Shown here: positions 42,920 through 51,992 of the stretch, one piece after another | Numbering within the stretch: position 1 is the first letter of the stretch | Layout of the letters: each line of letters begins with the position of its first letter | NCBI GenBank assembly: GCA_003094535.1 | Contig: NATV01000125.1 | Coordinates: forward strand, 1-55,488 | DNA length: 55,488 bases | Reading direction: 5' to 3' | Source: a gamma proteobacterium symbiont of Ctena orbiculata | GTDB lineage: Bacteria > Pseudomonadota > Gammaproteobacteria > Chromatiales > Chromatiaceae | Program-made: the position numbers and the translations under genes | The notes under the pieces: model-generated | The model's input: only the letters and a program-made list of their open reading frames with translations | The model's database searches: none | What the model was told of the DNA's origin: nothing

Positions 42920-45830
42920 AATCTCTTATGTTGTTTTTGCGCCGAGACGTTCCGGCAAAAAACCCCTGCCATTTCCCCCGCTTAGCATCCTGCCCAGGCA
43001 GCCGTTTCATCGGCTCGAACTGGGGTGATGTCTGCTTCGGTTCCCCCGCTCCCGCCGGATAGAGGCGCACCCGTACGTCGAACCAGGCGGCCTGACCGGT
43101 GATCGGATCGGAGTTGGACATATGGTCCCCCGCCTCACAGGGAGGCAGCTCCTCGGCGATCAGATGATTGAGCAGGAACCCCTTTTGCGACTCGTTGGCC
43201 CTGAGCGACAGGCCCCAGGCCCCGGCGGCCTTGCCGATGGCGTTCCAGGTCCAGACCGTTCCCGGCTCCACAGCCTCGGTGAAACGGGCCATACAGCGCA
43301 CCTTGTTGGTGGGGGACTCGACCCATATCCAGTCGCCGTCGCCGAAACCACAGGCTTCTCCCAACCTGGGATTGACGAAAAGGTAGTTGTGGGTGTGGAT
43401 CTGTCGCAACCAGGCATTCTGGGAGTCCCAGGAGTGGTACATGGCCATGGGCCGCTGGGTCAGAGCGTTGATCGGATAGTGGTGGGTGTCGACCAGCTTG
43501 TGCTCCAGCGGCGCGGTGTAGAAGGGCAGCGGATCGAAATGTTCCGCGACCCGCTTGCGCAGACGCTGCGGCGGCTGCTTGCCGGGCAGCTTGCCCTCGG
43601 CCGCCAGGCGGAAACGCTGCAGCACCTCGGAGTAGAGATGCAGGGTGATCGGCTCCACGTAGCGGGTCATGCCGTGGTAGCGGGCCCACTCCAGGTAACC
43701 CTGGTTCCAGTTGCGCATGTACTGATAGGACTTCGGCAGCTCGTAGTGGTAGACGCAGCCGTTCTCCTTATACATCTCCCACTGGCGCGGATTGGGCTCG
43801 CCTTTGAGGAACTTCTCGCCCCCCTTGCCGCGCCAGCCGGCAAGGAAGCCGATGCCGGAACCGGGAGAGGTCTCATAGTTGGTGACAAAGTCGGGGTAGT
43901 TGCGGAATTTGCGGCTGCCATCCTCTCTCACAAAGGCGGGCAGGCCGAGCCTGCTGCCCATCTCGATCAATACTTCCTGGAAGGGCTTGCAGTCGCCCCG
44001 GGGCTCCACCACCGGGATACGCACCGAGTCGACAGGGCCGTCATACTCGGAGATCGGCCGGTCGAGCATCGACATGGCGTCGTGGCGCTCCAGGTAGGTG
44101 GTGTCGGGCAGCACCAGGTCGGCGAAGGCCACGGTCTCTGACTGGAAAGCGTCGGCGACGATGATGAAGGGAATCTTGTACTCCCCGTTCTCATCCCTGT
44201 CCCGCAGCATGTCGCGCACGTTCTCCGTGTTCATGGAGGAGTTCCAGGCCATGTTGGCCATGAACAGCAGCAGGGTGTCGATCTTGTAGGGGTCGCCGCG
44301 CCAGGCGTTGGTGATGACATTGTGCATCAGGCCGTGGACCGAGAGGGGGTATTCCCAGGAGAAGGCCTTGTCGATGCGCACCGCCTCGCCCGCTTCGTCG
44401 ACGAAGAGATCGTCCGGTTTGGCTGGCCAGCCCAGGGGCATGCCGTCCAGCGGGGTGTCGGGCTGTACGCCCTCGGGTCCCTTGGGCGGCTTGGGACAGG
44501 GTGGGATCGGCCGCGGAAAAGGCGCCTTGTGGCGGAAGCCACCGGGACGATCGATGGTGCCGAGAATGGTCATCAGAATGCCCAGGGCGCGGATGGTCTG
44601 GAAGCCGTTGGAGTGGGCCGCCAGGCCGCGCATGGCGTGGAAGGAGACCGGATTGCCGGTGACGCTGTCGTGTTCGTTGCCCCAGCTGTCGGTCCACTGG
44701 ATCGGCAGCTCGATCTTCTGGTCCCGGGCCACCACGCCCATTTCATGGGCCAGGCGGCGGATGGTCCCGGCGGGGATGCCGGTGATGTCCTCGGCCCACT
44801 CCGCGGTGTACTCCTGCACCCGTTCCTTGAGCAGCTGCATGGCGGGCTTTACCGGGGTGCCATCCTCCAGGGTGAAGCTGCCGAGCAGACGTGGATCGGT
44901 GCCGGGGGTGTGGGTGGAGATCTCCCGGTCGAGCTCCCGGTCCCACCAGAGCTTGTTTTCCGGGTCGAAGCAGCCCTCTTCGATGTGGGTCTCGAAACGG
45001 CGGAAGAGGCCGTGGTCGTCCCGTTGGGGATCGTCCACCACCAGCTCGGCCGCGTTGGTGTACTTGATCAGGAACTCGCGGTCGTAGAGGCCGGTCTGGA
45101 TCAGCTCGCGGATGATCGCCAGCAACAGGGCACCGTCGGTGCCCGGTTTGATCGGCACCCATTCGTCGGCAATGGCCGAGTAACCGGTGCGGATCGGGTT
45201 GATCGAAATAAAGCGCCCGCCACGGCGCTTGAAGTCGGAGAGCGCGATCTTCATCGGATTGGAGTGGTGATCCTCGGCGGTGCCGATCATGATGAAGAGC
45301 TTGGAGCGCTCCAGGTCGGGGCCGCCGAACTCCCAGAAAGAGCCACCGATGGTGTAGATCAGCCCGGCCGCCATGTTGACCGAGCAGAAGCCGCCGTGGG
45401 CGGCGTAGTTGGGGGTGCCGAACTGCTTGGCGAACATGCCGGTCAGCGCCTGCATCTGGTCGCGGCCGGTGAAGAGGGCGAACTTCTTCGGGTCCTCGGT
45501 ACGGATACGGCCCAGGCGCTCCTCCATGATCTCAAAGGCCTTCTCCCAGGAGATCTCCTCGAAATCGGAGGCGCCCCGCTCCGCCGCGGGCTTGCGCAGC
45601 AGGGGCTTGGCGAGGCGGGCCGGGGAGTACTGTTTCATGATACCCGAGGAGCCCTTGGCGCAGATTACCCCTTTATTCAGCGGATGGTCGGGATTGCCTT
45701 CAATATAGCGCACCTCGCCGTCGCGCAGGGTGACGCGGATGCCGCAGCGGCAGGCGCACATGTAGCAGGTGGTCTCCTTGACTTCGCTACGCCCCATATC
45801 GCTGTCGGAATGGGCAGTGGGATCCAGCAT
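42918..45830 (-). CDS. soeA: Sulfite dehydrogenase molybdopterin subunit SoeA
   Basis: 970 residues of the DMSO-reductase superfamily. The N-terminal [4Fe-4S] motif is C22-x2-C25-x3-C29 ... C57 ('TCYMCACRCG', 'GVICAKG'). The bis-MGD-binding body follows, and the C-terminal cap domain includes 'HSWDSQNAWLRQIHTHNYLFVNP'. There is no Tat signal, consistent with a cytoplasmic SoeA rather than exported PsrA or SorA types. It oxidises sulfite to sulfate. This gene heads the soeABC operon (promoter beyond 45830), with AAGGT before the ATG. Confidence 0.92.
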   Translation of the reverse strand: MLDPTAHSDSDMGRSEVKETTCYMCACRCGIRVTLRDGEVRYIEGNPDHPLNKGVICAKGSSGIMKQYSPARLAKPLLRKPAAERGASDFEEISWEKAFEIMEERLGRIRTEDPKKFALFTGRDQMQALTGMFAKQFGTPNYAAHGGFCSVNMAAGLIYTIGGSFWEFGGPDLERSKLFIMIGTAEDHHSNPMKIALSDFKRRGGRFISINPIRTGYSAIADEWVPIKPGTDGALLLAIIRELIQTGLYDREFLIKYTNAAELVVDDPQRDDHGLFRRFETHIEEGCFDPENKLWWDRELDREISTHTPGTDPRLLGSFTLEDGTPVKPAMQLLKERVQEYTAEWAEDITGIPAGTIRRLAHEMGVVARDQKIELPIQWTDSWGNEHDSVTGNPVSFHAMRGLAAHSNGFQTIRALGILMTILGTIDRPGGFRHKAPFPRPIPPCPKPPKGPEGVQPDTPLDGMPLGWPAKPDDLFVDEAGEAVRIDKAFSWEYPLSVHGLMHNVITNAWRGDPYKIDTLLLFMANMAWNSSMNTENVRDMLRDRDENGEYKIPFIIVADAFQSETVAFADLVLPDTTYLERHDAMSMLDRPISEYDGPVDSVRIPVVEPRGDCKPFQEVLIEMGSRLGLPAFVREDGSRKFRNYPDFVTNYETSPGSGIGFLAGWRGKGGEKFLKGEPNPRQWEMYKENGCVYHYELPKSYQYMRNWNQGYLEWARYHGMTRYVEPITLHLYSEVLQRFRLAAEGKLPGKQPPQRLRKRVAEHFDPLPFYTAPLEHKLVDTHHYPINALTQRPMAMYHSWDSQNAWLRQIHTHNYLFVNPRLGEACGFGDGDWIWVESPTNKVRCMARFTEAVEPGTVWTWNAIGKAAGAWGLSLRANESQKGFLLNHLIAEELPPCEAGDHMSNSDPITGQAAWFDVRVRLYPAGAGEPKQTSPQFEPMKRLPGQDAKRGKWQGFFAGTSRRKNNIRD

Positions 45831-45855
45831 CTGACAATAACCTTTGTAGATCTAC

Positions 45856-45869
45856 GCCTTAAATAAGGC
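45856..45869. promoter_or_regulatory. Small palindrome upstream of soeA
   Basis: GCCTTAAATAAGGC is a perfect 6-2-6 palindrome 25 bp before the soeA ATG, inside the presumed 5' leader. It may be an operator or an mRNA hairpin. No cognate regulator can be named. Confidence 0.25.
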
Positions 45870-46066
45870 ATTCGGTAATCTGCTTATATTAGTCTTTTCT
45901 GATTTACCCTGCCAGACCTGGCGCCATCACAATCCTTTGGGGGTGGAATATCTGGCTTAATGGAATGACTGTTTAGCACCTGGTGAACGACACCCGGCGC
46001 GCACTGTTTTTCGGTTTAAGAACCGGGCCCAATCAATCCTTAGCAGATCCTGGCAGGCTGCGACTG

Positions 46067-46468
46067 TTATATCGGAGGTTTTAAGAGTACCGCGTAGTCG
46101 CTCATATCACGAGAAATCCTTTTCGATGTCCAACGCTCTGGATCGTCGTATTCAAACATTACATTGATCTTCATCCCGGGTTTTGTAATGTGGATCAGGC
46201 ACTGATGCCAAGCCTTCCCGTCCGGATTCCTCTCAATTTTCATCGCCTCGCGTAACTCCCCCACCTTGTCCAAGACATCGAAACCCTTAGGTGTTCTCGC
46301 CTCAAAATCCCCGTCTTCGTAGTAGACATAGCCGCTCATGCGCTCTTGGCCAAAGGAAAAGTTACCCATCAGTGCAAGCCCTATCCATTTATCTTCAGTG
46401 TATCGGGCATTGTCGATGATCAACGATCCTATCTCGAGGATCAGGGAGTCACAACGATTTATGCTCAT
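46067..46468 (-). CDS. YezG/immunity-like small protein (family uncertain)
   Basis: 133 residues, soluble. The segment 'GKAWHQCLIHITKPGMKINVMFEYDDPERW' recalls the YezG (DUF600) immunity family, in which a W...L.I...G...F.Y pattern recurs. 'YVYYEDGDFEARTPKGFDVLDKVGELREAM' precedes it. These proteins protect against secreted polymorphic toxins; no toxin gene is nearby, so this may be an orphan immunity gene, as often seen. The assignment rests on pattern memory and is uncertain. Confidence 0.45.
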   Translation of the reverse strand: MSINRCDSLILEIGSLIIDNARYTEDKWIGLALMGNFSFGQERMSGYVYYEDGDFEARTPKGFDVLDKVGELREAMKIERNPDGKAWHQCLIHITKPGMKINVMFEYDDPERWTSKRISRDMSDYAVLLKPPI

Positions 46469-46603
46469 AAATGGTTCTCTCGATCGGCAGCGGGTTGTTT
46501 CACAGCATCGCTCACCTAACCAGGCGGGCTGTAGGCCAGCAACAGGTCAACGAACCTCGAAATCACTCAATCCATCACATTCCGCCCGCTCCGGTTAAAA
46601 GCA

Positions 46604-47686
46604 TTATTGTTCAGCCTGATGAAATGCAGCTGGATTCTCAACGGAGTGGGTAAGCGGTGTATTCAAGCCGATCCCAAGCTCGTAGGAGAGATCATAGGCC
46701 GCCCTGTTGATCAGGTACTCGGCCTCGATGAGCCGGTAGGCGCTGTTGATCCGGTAGGAGAGCCGCCACACCACCGCATGGTCGCCGTTCTCCACGATGC
46801 GCACCTTGGGTGGACGCTCCTCGTTTATCAATGAACCGTCATCGGCGACCCGCTGCCAGGCCTGGATCAGGAACGACTCGATCTGCTCGCTGCTGAAACC
46901 GTAGCCGATCTTGAAATCGGCATTACAATCGAGATTGTCGTTCGAGTTACTGGTCAGGATCTCGATCTTGCAGGAGCGGAAGCGGGAGTTGGGAAGGAGG
47001 ATTTTGTACTTCCGGCGCAGATCCTTGAACACTGTCTGGGTAAGGGAAGTGCGCACCACCACCGCCAGCAGATCGATCTCCGTTACCTGGACAACCGAGC
47101 CGGGCTCCACGTCGTTGTTGTAGAGCAGGATCAGACCATTGATATTGTCGGGTGCCCAGACATCCTTGGTGGAGTAGACGATGAGCACAACCGCGCCCAG
47201 TACCGAGGTGGTGTGCAGCCAACTGGTCATATCCCAGACATTGATAATGATGAGAAAAGAGATCAGGGCGGCCACGGCCCAGCCGATCAGACCGATGACT
47301 TCCGACTGGTAGGTGTGGGACAACGTCTCTGTGCCGGCGATCTCCCGGGTGCGGCCGTAGCGCTTCAGCGCATGCAGCTGAAAGAGGTGCGCCAGCAAGA
47401 AGGAGCAGAGCAGGGTCAAACCGGTGACCGACAAAGGGCGCGCCTTTTCGGTAAAGAAGACCGCAAGAAAGTAGAGCGCGAACAGGGTCAGGTTGACGAG
47501 ACGCAGCATCCACACAGAGGCGTTGTAGCGCCGGTCACTCTCAGCATAACCCAGTTTCGAGACGATCTTCGACGAGAAGAGAAATATCAGGGCGTTGACG
47601 CCCAGCACGAAATAGTCGAAGAGCGAGTAGACGCTGTTTACCTTGCTCAGCAGAAACTGGCCGAACTCACCGAAATACTGCTCCAA
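46604..47686 (-). CDS. MscS-like membrane protein (divergent)
   Basis: 360 residues. About five hydrophobic segments (20-42, 60-80, 82-105, 128-150, 155-175) precede a soluble domain. The junction 'WAPDNINGLILLYNNDVEPGSVVQVTEIDLLAVVVRTSLTQTVF' and 'ILLPNSRFRSCKIEILTS' follow the MscS pattern: a pore helix, a short beta domain ('GD.V.V'), then 'IPNS'-like residues. It is a candidate mechanosensitive or small-conductance channel, but the key glycine-alanine pore face is not obvious. Confidence 0.6.
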   Translation of the reverse strand: MEQYFGEFGQFLLSKVNSVYSLFDYFVLGVNALIFLFSSKIVSKLGYAESDRRYNASVWMLRLVNLTLFALYFLAVFFTEKARPLSVTGLTLLCSFLLAHLFQLHALKRYGRTREIAGTETLSHTYQSEVIGLIGWAVAALISFLIIINVWDMTSWLHTTSVLGAVVLIVYSTKDVWAPDNINGLILLYNNDVEPGSVVQVTEIDLLAVVVRTSLTQTVFKDLRRKYKILLPNSRFRSCKIEILTSNSNDNLDCNADFKIGYGFSSEQIESFLIQAWQRVADDGSLINEERPPKVRIVENGDHAVVWRLSYRINSAYRLIEAEYLINRAAYDLSYELGIGLNTPLTHSVENPAAFHQAEQ

Positions 47687-47792
47687 GATCCTTCCCTATC
47701 CTAAACCTGGTTGATTTGGCACCTTACTAGGCCATATTCAAGACTTCAAGCAGGCTTGCCATCAAGACCCATCGCGCCACCGATTGAGGCCT

Positions 47793-48395
47793 TCACCCAG
47801 GCAAAAAGGGTACCCAGTCCGGCAATCCCTCAACCCGCCCGAGCCAAGCGCATACAGCCGGATAGGGTTGTAGCGAGACCTCCCCTTCTGCGGCCAACGA
47901 TACATAGGGATAACAGGCGATGTCCGCAATGGAGACGTTATCAGCGGCCAGCCAGTCACTTTCCGACAGCTTCAGTTCCAACACCGAGAGTCCGGCACGG
48001 CCATCCTGTTGACACAACTTGAGGTCGAAGGGTTTGCCAAAGACCAGTGCAGCACGGGCCCGCGCAAGCCCGTAGAGCAGTTCGTTCTCCGATACCGCCA
48101 GCCACTGCATCACCCGGGTCTCTCCCAGCGGATCCGTCGGCAGCCAGTCGGATGCGGCATATCGCCTGGCGAGGTAGACCAGTATCGCCATCGAATCCCA
48201 GATGACCAGATCCCCATCCACCAATACCGGCACCTGTCCGCGAGGATTGATCCGTTTGAACGCCTCAGTCAGCGACTCTCCCTTGATCAGATCGAGATCG
48301 ACGCGTTCATAATCGAGGCCCAGCATCGACAGCAGCAGGCGGACTTTGTAACAGTTACCCGACCTGGGGAAGTTGTAGAGTTTTAGATCGGCCAT
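47793..48395 (-). CDS. Glutathione S-transferase family protein
   Basis: 200 residues with an N-terminal thioredoxin-like domain ('LKLYNFPRSGNCYKVRLLLSMLGLDYERVDLDL', then 'RGQVPVLVDGDLVIWDSMAILVYLARRY') and an all-helical C-terminal domain ('LAADNVSIADIACYPYVSLAAEG'). The substrate is unknown; it uses glutathione for conjugation or reduction. The ATG at 48395 has CAGGA 8 nt upstream and gives the usual start MADLKLYNFP; the frame extends 9 codons further. It is divergent from the Clp1-RNase Z gene. Confidence 0.9.
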   Translation of the reverse strand: MADLKLYNFPRSGNCYKVRLLLSMLGLDYERVDLDLIKGESLTEAFKRINPRGQVPVLVDGDLVIWDSMAILVYLARRYAASDWLPTDPLGETRVMQWLAVSENELLYGLARARAALVFGKPFDLKLCQQDGRAGLSVLELKLSESDWLAADNVSIADIACYPYVSLAAEGEVSLQPYPAVCAWLGRVEGLPDWVPFLPG

Positions 48396-48478
48396 GGTTG
48401 AGATCCTGTCATTGGTTGTCAACGAAGTTATAGTACGAAGAAAGCGAAGGCTTAACGATTAACTATAGAGGTTCTCAG

Positions 48479-50440
48479 ATGAACCAACAGATCCGCGCCG
48501 ATCATCCCGATGCCCTGGTGAAACTGCTGTCTGCCGGGGTGCGACGGCTGCTGCTGTTCGGACCGCCAGGCATCGGCAAGACCACCCTGGCGGCAACCCT
48601 GGCGCATCAGCTGAACTTGGCCGGCAGGGAGGTCCGTTGTCTGGCAGCCGATCCGGGGATGCCGGCATTCGGTCCCCCCGGTGCCGTCAGCCTGGGCGTG
48701 TGGCGGCAGGGTGAATGGAAGATGGAGGCCTTTGAAGCCCTCTGCAGCCTCGATGCCGCCCGTTTCCGACTGCCGCTGATCGAGGCAGTGGGCAGGTTGG
48801 CGGGAAGAGCTGGTCAGGGGACCCTGCTGATCGATGCGCCGGGGGTGATGCGCGGCGTGGCGGGATCGGAACTGCTGACCTCGATCGTAGCCGCGGCGGC
48901 CGTCGATCTGGTCGCGGTGCTGCTGCGTGATGATAAAACACCTCCCCTCCAGCGGGAGCTGCAGGCACTCAGGGTTGATCTGGTCGAGGTCGCGGCCTCA
49001 CCCCTGGCCAGGCGGCCAGGCAAGAACAGCCGCGACCGTGAACGTACCCGTTCATGGGATAATCACCTGGCCGATGCCGAGGTGAGGGAGATCTCGTTGA
49101 ATCAGGTAACCAGCCTCGGCACACCGCCGCGAAAGGCGCCCGAAGCCTGGATTGGCAAACAGGTCGCATTCCTGCAGGATGGGGCCAGTGTCGGCATGGC
49201 CGAGATCATCGCAATGGATGGGGATTCCCTAAGGTTGCGGCTGCCGCCCGGGGAGAGGCTGTCGTCGTCGCTGCTGGTGCGCGATGCCGTCCGCGATCGA
49301 TCCGGCATGCTGGTCACCGGCAAGCGCTTCGGCGACAGCGTGGTGCGCTACCTCCCCCCATCCGATCTGGTACCCGACTATCCGCAGACACTGCAGGGCG
49401 GATACCGCCCCATGGTACAGACCGGGAGCGCCTCCGTGCTGTTGATGAACGGGGTCTTCGGCGATCCCCAGCTCCACCTGCGCCTGGCACATCAACGGCG
49501 CAGCCTGCTCTTCGATCTCGGCGACGGCACGCGACTGCCTGGGCGGGTGGCGCACCAGGTCAGCGATATCTTCATCAGCCACGCCCATATGGATCACATC
49601 TGCGGCTTTCTCTGGCTGCTGCGCGCGCGCATCGGTGAAAGGGAAAGCTGCCGGCTCTACGGACCGCCTGGACTGGCCACTCGCATCGAACACCTGATCG
49701 AAGGTATCCACTGGGACCGCATCGGTGACCGGGGGCCCAGGTTCGAGGTTTCGGAACTGGATGGCGATCGCCTGCGGCGTTTTGTCTTACAGGCCGGCAA
49801 ACCGGGCCGTCAACACCTCGGTGAGAAGCCCGTCATGGAGGGTGTTGTACTGGATGAAAATGGATTTCAGATTCGCGCTGTCACCCTCGATCACGGCATC
49901 CCGGTAGTCGCCTACGCCTTCGAGCCGGTGATGCAGATCAATATTCGCAAGGAACGGCTGCTGGCGCGCGACCTGGAACCCGGTCCCTGGTTGACCGAGT
50001 TGAAGCAGCTTATTTTACAACAACGGCCGGAGAGCCAGCTCTCGCTGCCGAACGGGGAGCATGCAACAGTTAAACAGCTGGCCGAAGAGCTCACGCTCAT
50101 CTCACCCGGCAGTAAGATCGTCTATGCCACCGATCTCGCAGACACAGCCGATAACCGTGATCGACTCATTGCCCTTGCCGAAGGGGCCCACACCCTCTTC
50201 TGCGAATCGCCCTTCCTGCAAAGAGACGCCGATCAGGCGCGGCGCACAGGTCACCTGACTACCACCGCCTGTGCCGAAATCGCCACCCGGGCATCGGTCC
50301 GCCACCTGATCCCTTTCCATTTTTCCCGCCGTTACGAGGAAACACCGCTACAGCTCTATGACGAGATCGCTGCACACTGTCCTCATGTGGTAAGACCGAC
50401 TATTTCATCTGTTACAATCGCAGCGGGCTCGAACCGATAA
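48479..50440 (+). CDS. Clp1-like P-loop NTPase fused to an RNase Z-like MBL domain
   Basis: 653 residues with two recognisable halves. Residues 1-290: a P-loop NTPase with Walker A 'GPPGIGKTT' (28-36), the Walker B-like 'LLIDAPG' (116-122), then 'DLVAVLLRDDK' and an Arg-rich 'RRPGKNSRDRERTRSW' (179-193) followed by a beta domain, the order seen in Clp1/Grc3 polynucleotide 5'-kinases. Residues 300-653: an RNase Z-like metallo-beta-lactamase domain with 'SHAHMDHICGF' (HxHxDH, 368-373), 'LDHGIPVVAYAF', 'YATDLADT' and 'HLIPFHFSRRY' near the end. The first half suggests phosphorylation of RNA 5' ends and the second 3' trimming of tRNA; a single protein could mend or process RNA termini. The start ATG has GAGGTT upstream. 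It stands alone and is divergent from the GST gene. Confidence 0.75.
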   Translation: MNQQIRADHPDALVKLLSAGVRRLLLFGPPGIGKTTLAATLAHQLNLAGREVRCLAADPGMPAFGPPGAVSLGVWRQGEWKMEAFEALCSLDAARFRLPLIEAVGRLAGRAGQGTLLIDAPGVMRGVAGSELLTSIVAAAAVDLVAVLLRDDKTPPLQRELQALRVDLVEVAASPLARRPGKNSRDRERTRSWDNHLADAEVREISLNQVTSLGTPPRKAPEAWIGKQVAFLQDGASVGMAEIIAMDGDSLRLRLPPGERLSSSLLVRDAVRDRSGMLVTGKRFGDSVVRYLPPSDLVPDYPQTLQGGYRPMVQTGSASVLLMNGVFGDPQLHLRLAHQRRSLLFDLGDGTRLPGRVAHQVSDIFISHAHMDHICGFLWLLRARIGERESCRLYGPPGLATRIEHLIEGIHWDRIGDRGPRFEVSELDGDRLRRFVLQAGKPGRQHLGEKPVMEGVVLDENGFQIRAVTLDHGIPVVAYAFEPVMQINIRKERLLARDLEPGPWLTELKQLILQQRPESQLSLPNGEHATVKQLAEELTLISPGSKIVYATDLADTADNRDRLIALAEGAHTLFCESPFLQRDADQARRTGHLTTTACAEIATRASVRHLIPFHFSRRYEETPLQLYDEIAAHCPHVVRPTISSVTIAAGSNR

Positions 50441-50457
50441 GTATTGGCTGGTCTATT

Positions 50458-50631
50458 TCATTCCTCGGCGGAACCAGGTTTAATCATCAAGGCAAAAGGG
50501 ATGGCCAAAGGTCCGAAGAGCGCGCCCAGCAGTGCCCAGAGAAGGGAGTTGGCTCCGCGAGATTTCGCAATATGATGACAGATGACAATGCTGGCGAGAT
50601 TCAGCGCCAGTAAAAGATAGAGCATTGTCAT
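50458..50631 (-). CDS. 57-aa membrane protein coupled to the methyltransferase gene
   Basis: 57 residues with two hydrophobic segments (about 3-20 and 30-49, 'LLWALLGALFGPLAIPFAL'). The ATG overlaps the methyltransferase stop by one base (TGATG), the classical arrangement for translational coupling. The composition is strongly membrane-like and the frame is free of rare gaps, so I take it as real. The function is unknown. Confidence 0.6.
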   Translation of the reverse strand: MTMLYLLLALNLASIVICHHIAKSRGANSLLWALLGALFGPLAIPFALMIKPGSAEE

Positions 50632-51257
50632 CACACCGTGGCTTCTGTCTTACTGAACCGAAAATAGGTAAACTTTTGTTCACCACCTGCCGGTGTGACG
50701 TGAAGTTCTTCTCTCTCTTCCATCAACTCAAACCCCTTTCCCAGTTCGCGCATCAGCTTCGCTGCGTCATACTGCACGATATCCAGACCACTGCACTTCT
50801 CGGGACCGCCGATGGCAAATGCCGCAATGACGAGATGGCCGTTTGGACGCAGGGCCAGGTTCAAGGCATCGATATATTTCTCTCTATCCGGTTTAGCGGT
50901 TAAAAAGTGGAAGACTGCCCGGTCGTGCCAGAGAGAAAACGGGTGTGGCGGCATAAATTCGGTTACGTCCGTCTCGTACCACTCGATGCTTGCAGCTGCA
51001 TCACCCAATCGCTGTTTGGCAACCGAGAGCGCATACCCGGAGATATCCAATACCGCCAAATTGCTGAATCCCTCTTTCCAGAGGTAGTCCACCAACAGAG
51101 ATGCACCGCCGCCGACATCTATTACCGCCTCGTCTCTATCGATACCGCTGCTATGCATGAGTTGCAGTGATAGTTCCGGTTCGGACTGATGCCAACTCAC
51201 CTCTGTCGGGGCTTTTTCCCGGTAGAGATTCTGCCAGTGTGCTTTTTTATCGACCAC
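50631..51257 (-). CDS. Class I SAM-dependent methyltransferase
   Basis: About 208 residues. The Rossmann methyltransferase motifs are 'VIDVGGGASLLVDYL' (motif I), 'LAVLDISGYALSVAKQRL' (motif II), 'DVTEFMPPHPFSLWHDRAVFHFL' and 'LNLALRPNGHLVIAAFAIGGPEKCSGL' (post-I). The segment 'HWQNLYREKAPTEVSWHQ' before motif I is typical of a small bacterial subfamily, often annotated as thiopurine- or tellurite-resistance-like, and may methylate small molecules. A longer frame reaches 51326, but the GTG at 51257 with GAGGTG 8 nt upstream gives the family start VVDKKAHW. It is followed by the coupled 57-aa protein. Confidence 0.82.
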   Translation of the reverse strand: MVDKKAHWQNLYREKAPTEVSWHQSEPELSLQLMHSSGIDRDEAVIDVGGGASLLVDYLWKEGFSNLAVLDISGYALSVAKQRLGDAAASIEWYETDVTEFMPPHPFSLWHDRAVFHFLTAKPDREKYIDALNLALRPNGHLVIAAFAIGGPEKCSGLDIVQYDAAKLMRELGKGFELMEEREELHVTPAGGEQKFTYFRFSKTEATV

Positions 51258-51518
51258 GCTAACCGCACCTCGCCATGAGAGATCTTCAAAGTCTCGCAAC
51301 CATGAGCCAATTGAAATCCGGTTCATAGCTGCGACCCAAAAAACGGCAATTGAAGCGGCAGCTATAGTGTTATTTTAGGCGATAATACAGGCTGTCTGGC
51401 GATCTCCGCAGCAATACCAGACTGGGTTCCGGATTTATGGAATTGGATCTACCTCTAGCCAATGCGGAAGTCGCTGATCCGGCATTTGACCTCAACCGGT
51501 GATTCGACTGGATTGCGA

Positions 51519-51992
51519 TCAATATCGAAGCGACTCCACCACTTCATATCCCTTCTCCGGCTTCCACCCCCAGGAATAGTTGCGCAGATCATGGAGAGCC
51601 GCCTGTTGCGCTTCGGCGGCCGAGCGAGGGCTGTAGCCACAACCGTAGCTGGTGCGTTCGCGACCGGTAAGGGTAGTGTATCTGGTCTTGACGATCACCA
51701 TATAGGCGTGGCGCAGCCCGGTACTCGCCTGGACGTGCACGTCCTGCCCCTTCTTGCGGTAACCCTGATCGAGGAGCTTCTGCCTGGCCTTGAAAACGGC
51801 CGAATCGACACTCTCATCCGCGGCGGCCACCCACTCGATGGCCAGCGAGTCACCAAGGCGTTTAGCTACCACGCAGCCGGCACCCGCCATCGTTTCAGTC
51901 GTCCAACACAGCGTCGTTAGCGCGAGCAGGAGTAGCGGCCGAACGCCCTGCTCACCCCCCCTGCATCGATTCCAGACTTTCCCAACGTTCAT
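51519..51992 (-). CDS. Small exported protein of unknown function
   Basis: About 157 residues from the ATG at 51992. A hydrophobic stretch (about 18-32, 'VRPLLLLALTTLCWTTETMAG') suggests a signal peptide. The remainder has 'SAVFKARQKLLDQGYRKKGQDVHVQAS' and 'YSPRSAAEAQQAALHDLRNYSWGWKPEKGYEV', with two or three Cys, as in small DUF4189-like periplasmic proteins. The frame is open further upstream inside the uup gene; the ATG at 51992 overlaps uup by 41 bp. The exact start is uncertain. Confidence 0.55.
   Translation of the reverse strand: MNVGKVWNRCRGGEQGVRPLLLLALTTLCWTTETMAGAGCVVAKRLGDSLAIEWVAAADESVDSAVFKARQKLLDQGYRKKGQDVHVQASTGLRHAYMVIVKTRYTTLTGRERTSYGCGYSPRSAAEAQQAALHDLRNYSWGWKPEKGYEVVESLRY

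Noticed and set aside
44322-45866. Plus-strand open frame (514 codons) opposite soeA
   Set aside because: Antisense shadow; soeA has the complete family signature on the other strand.
48479-50440. Idea that the Clp1-RNase Z protein splices the intron-bearing tRNA-Arg
   Set aside because: Group I introns leave and ligate by transesterification without a kinase or RNase Z, and the two loci are 35 kb apart.
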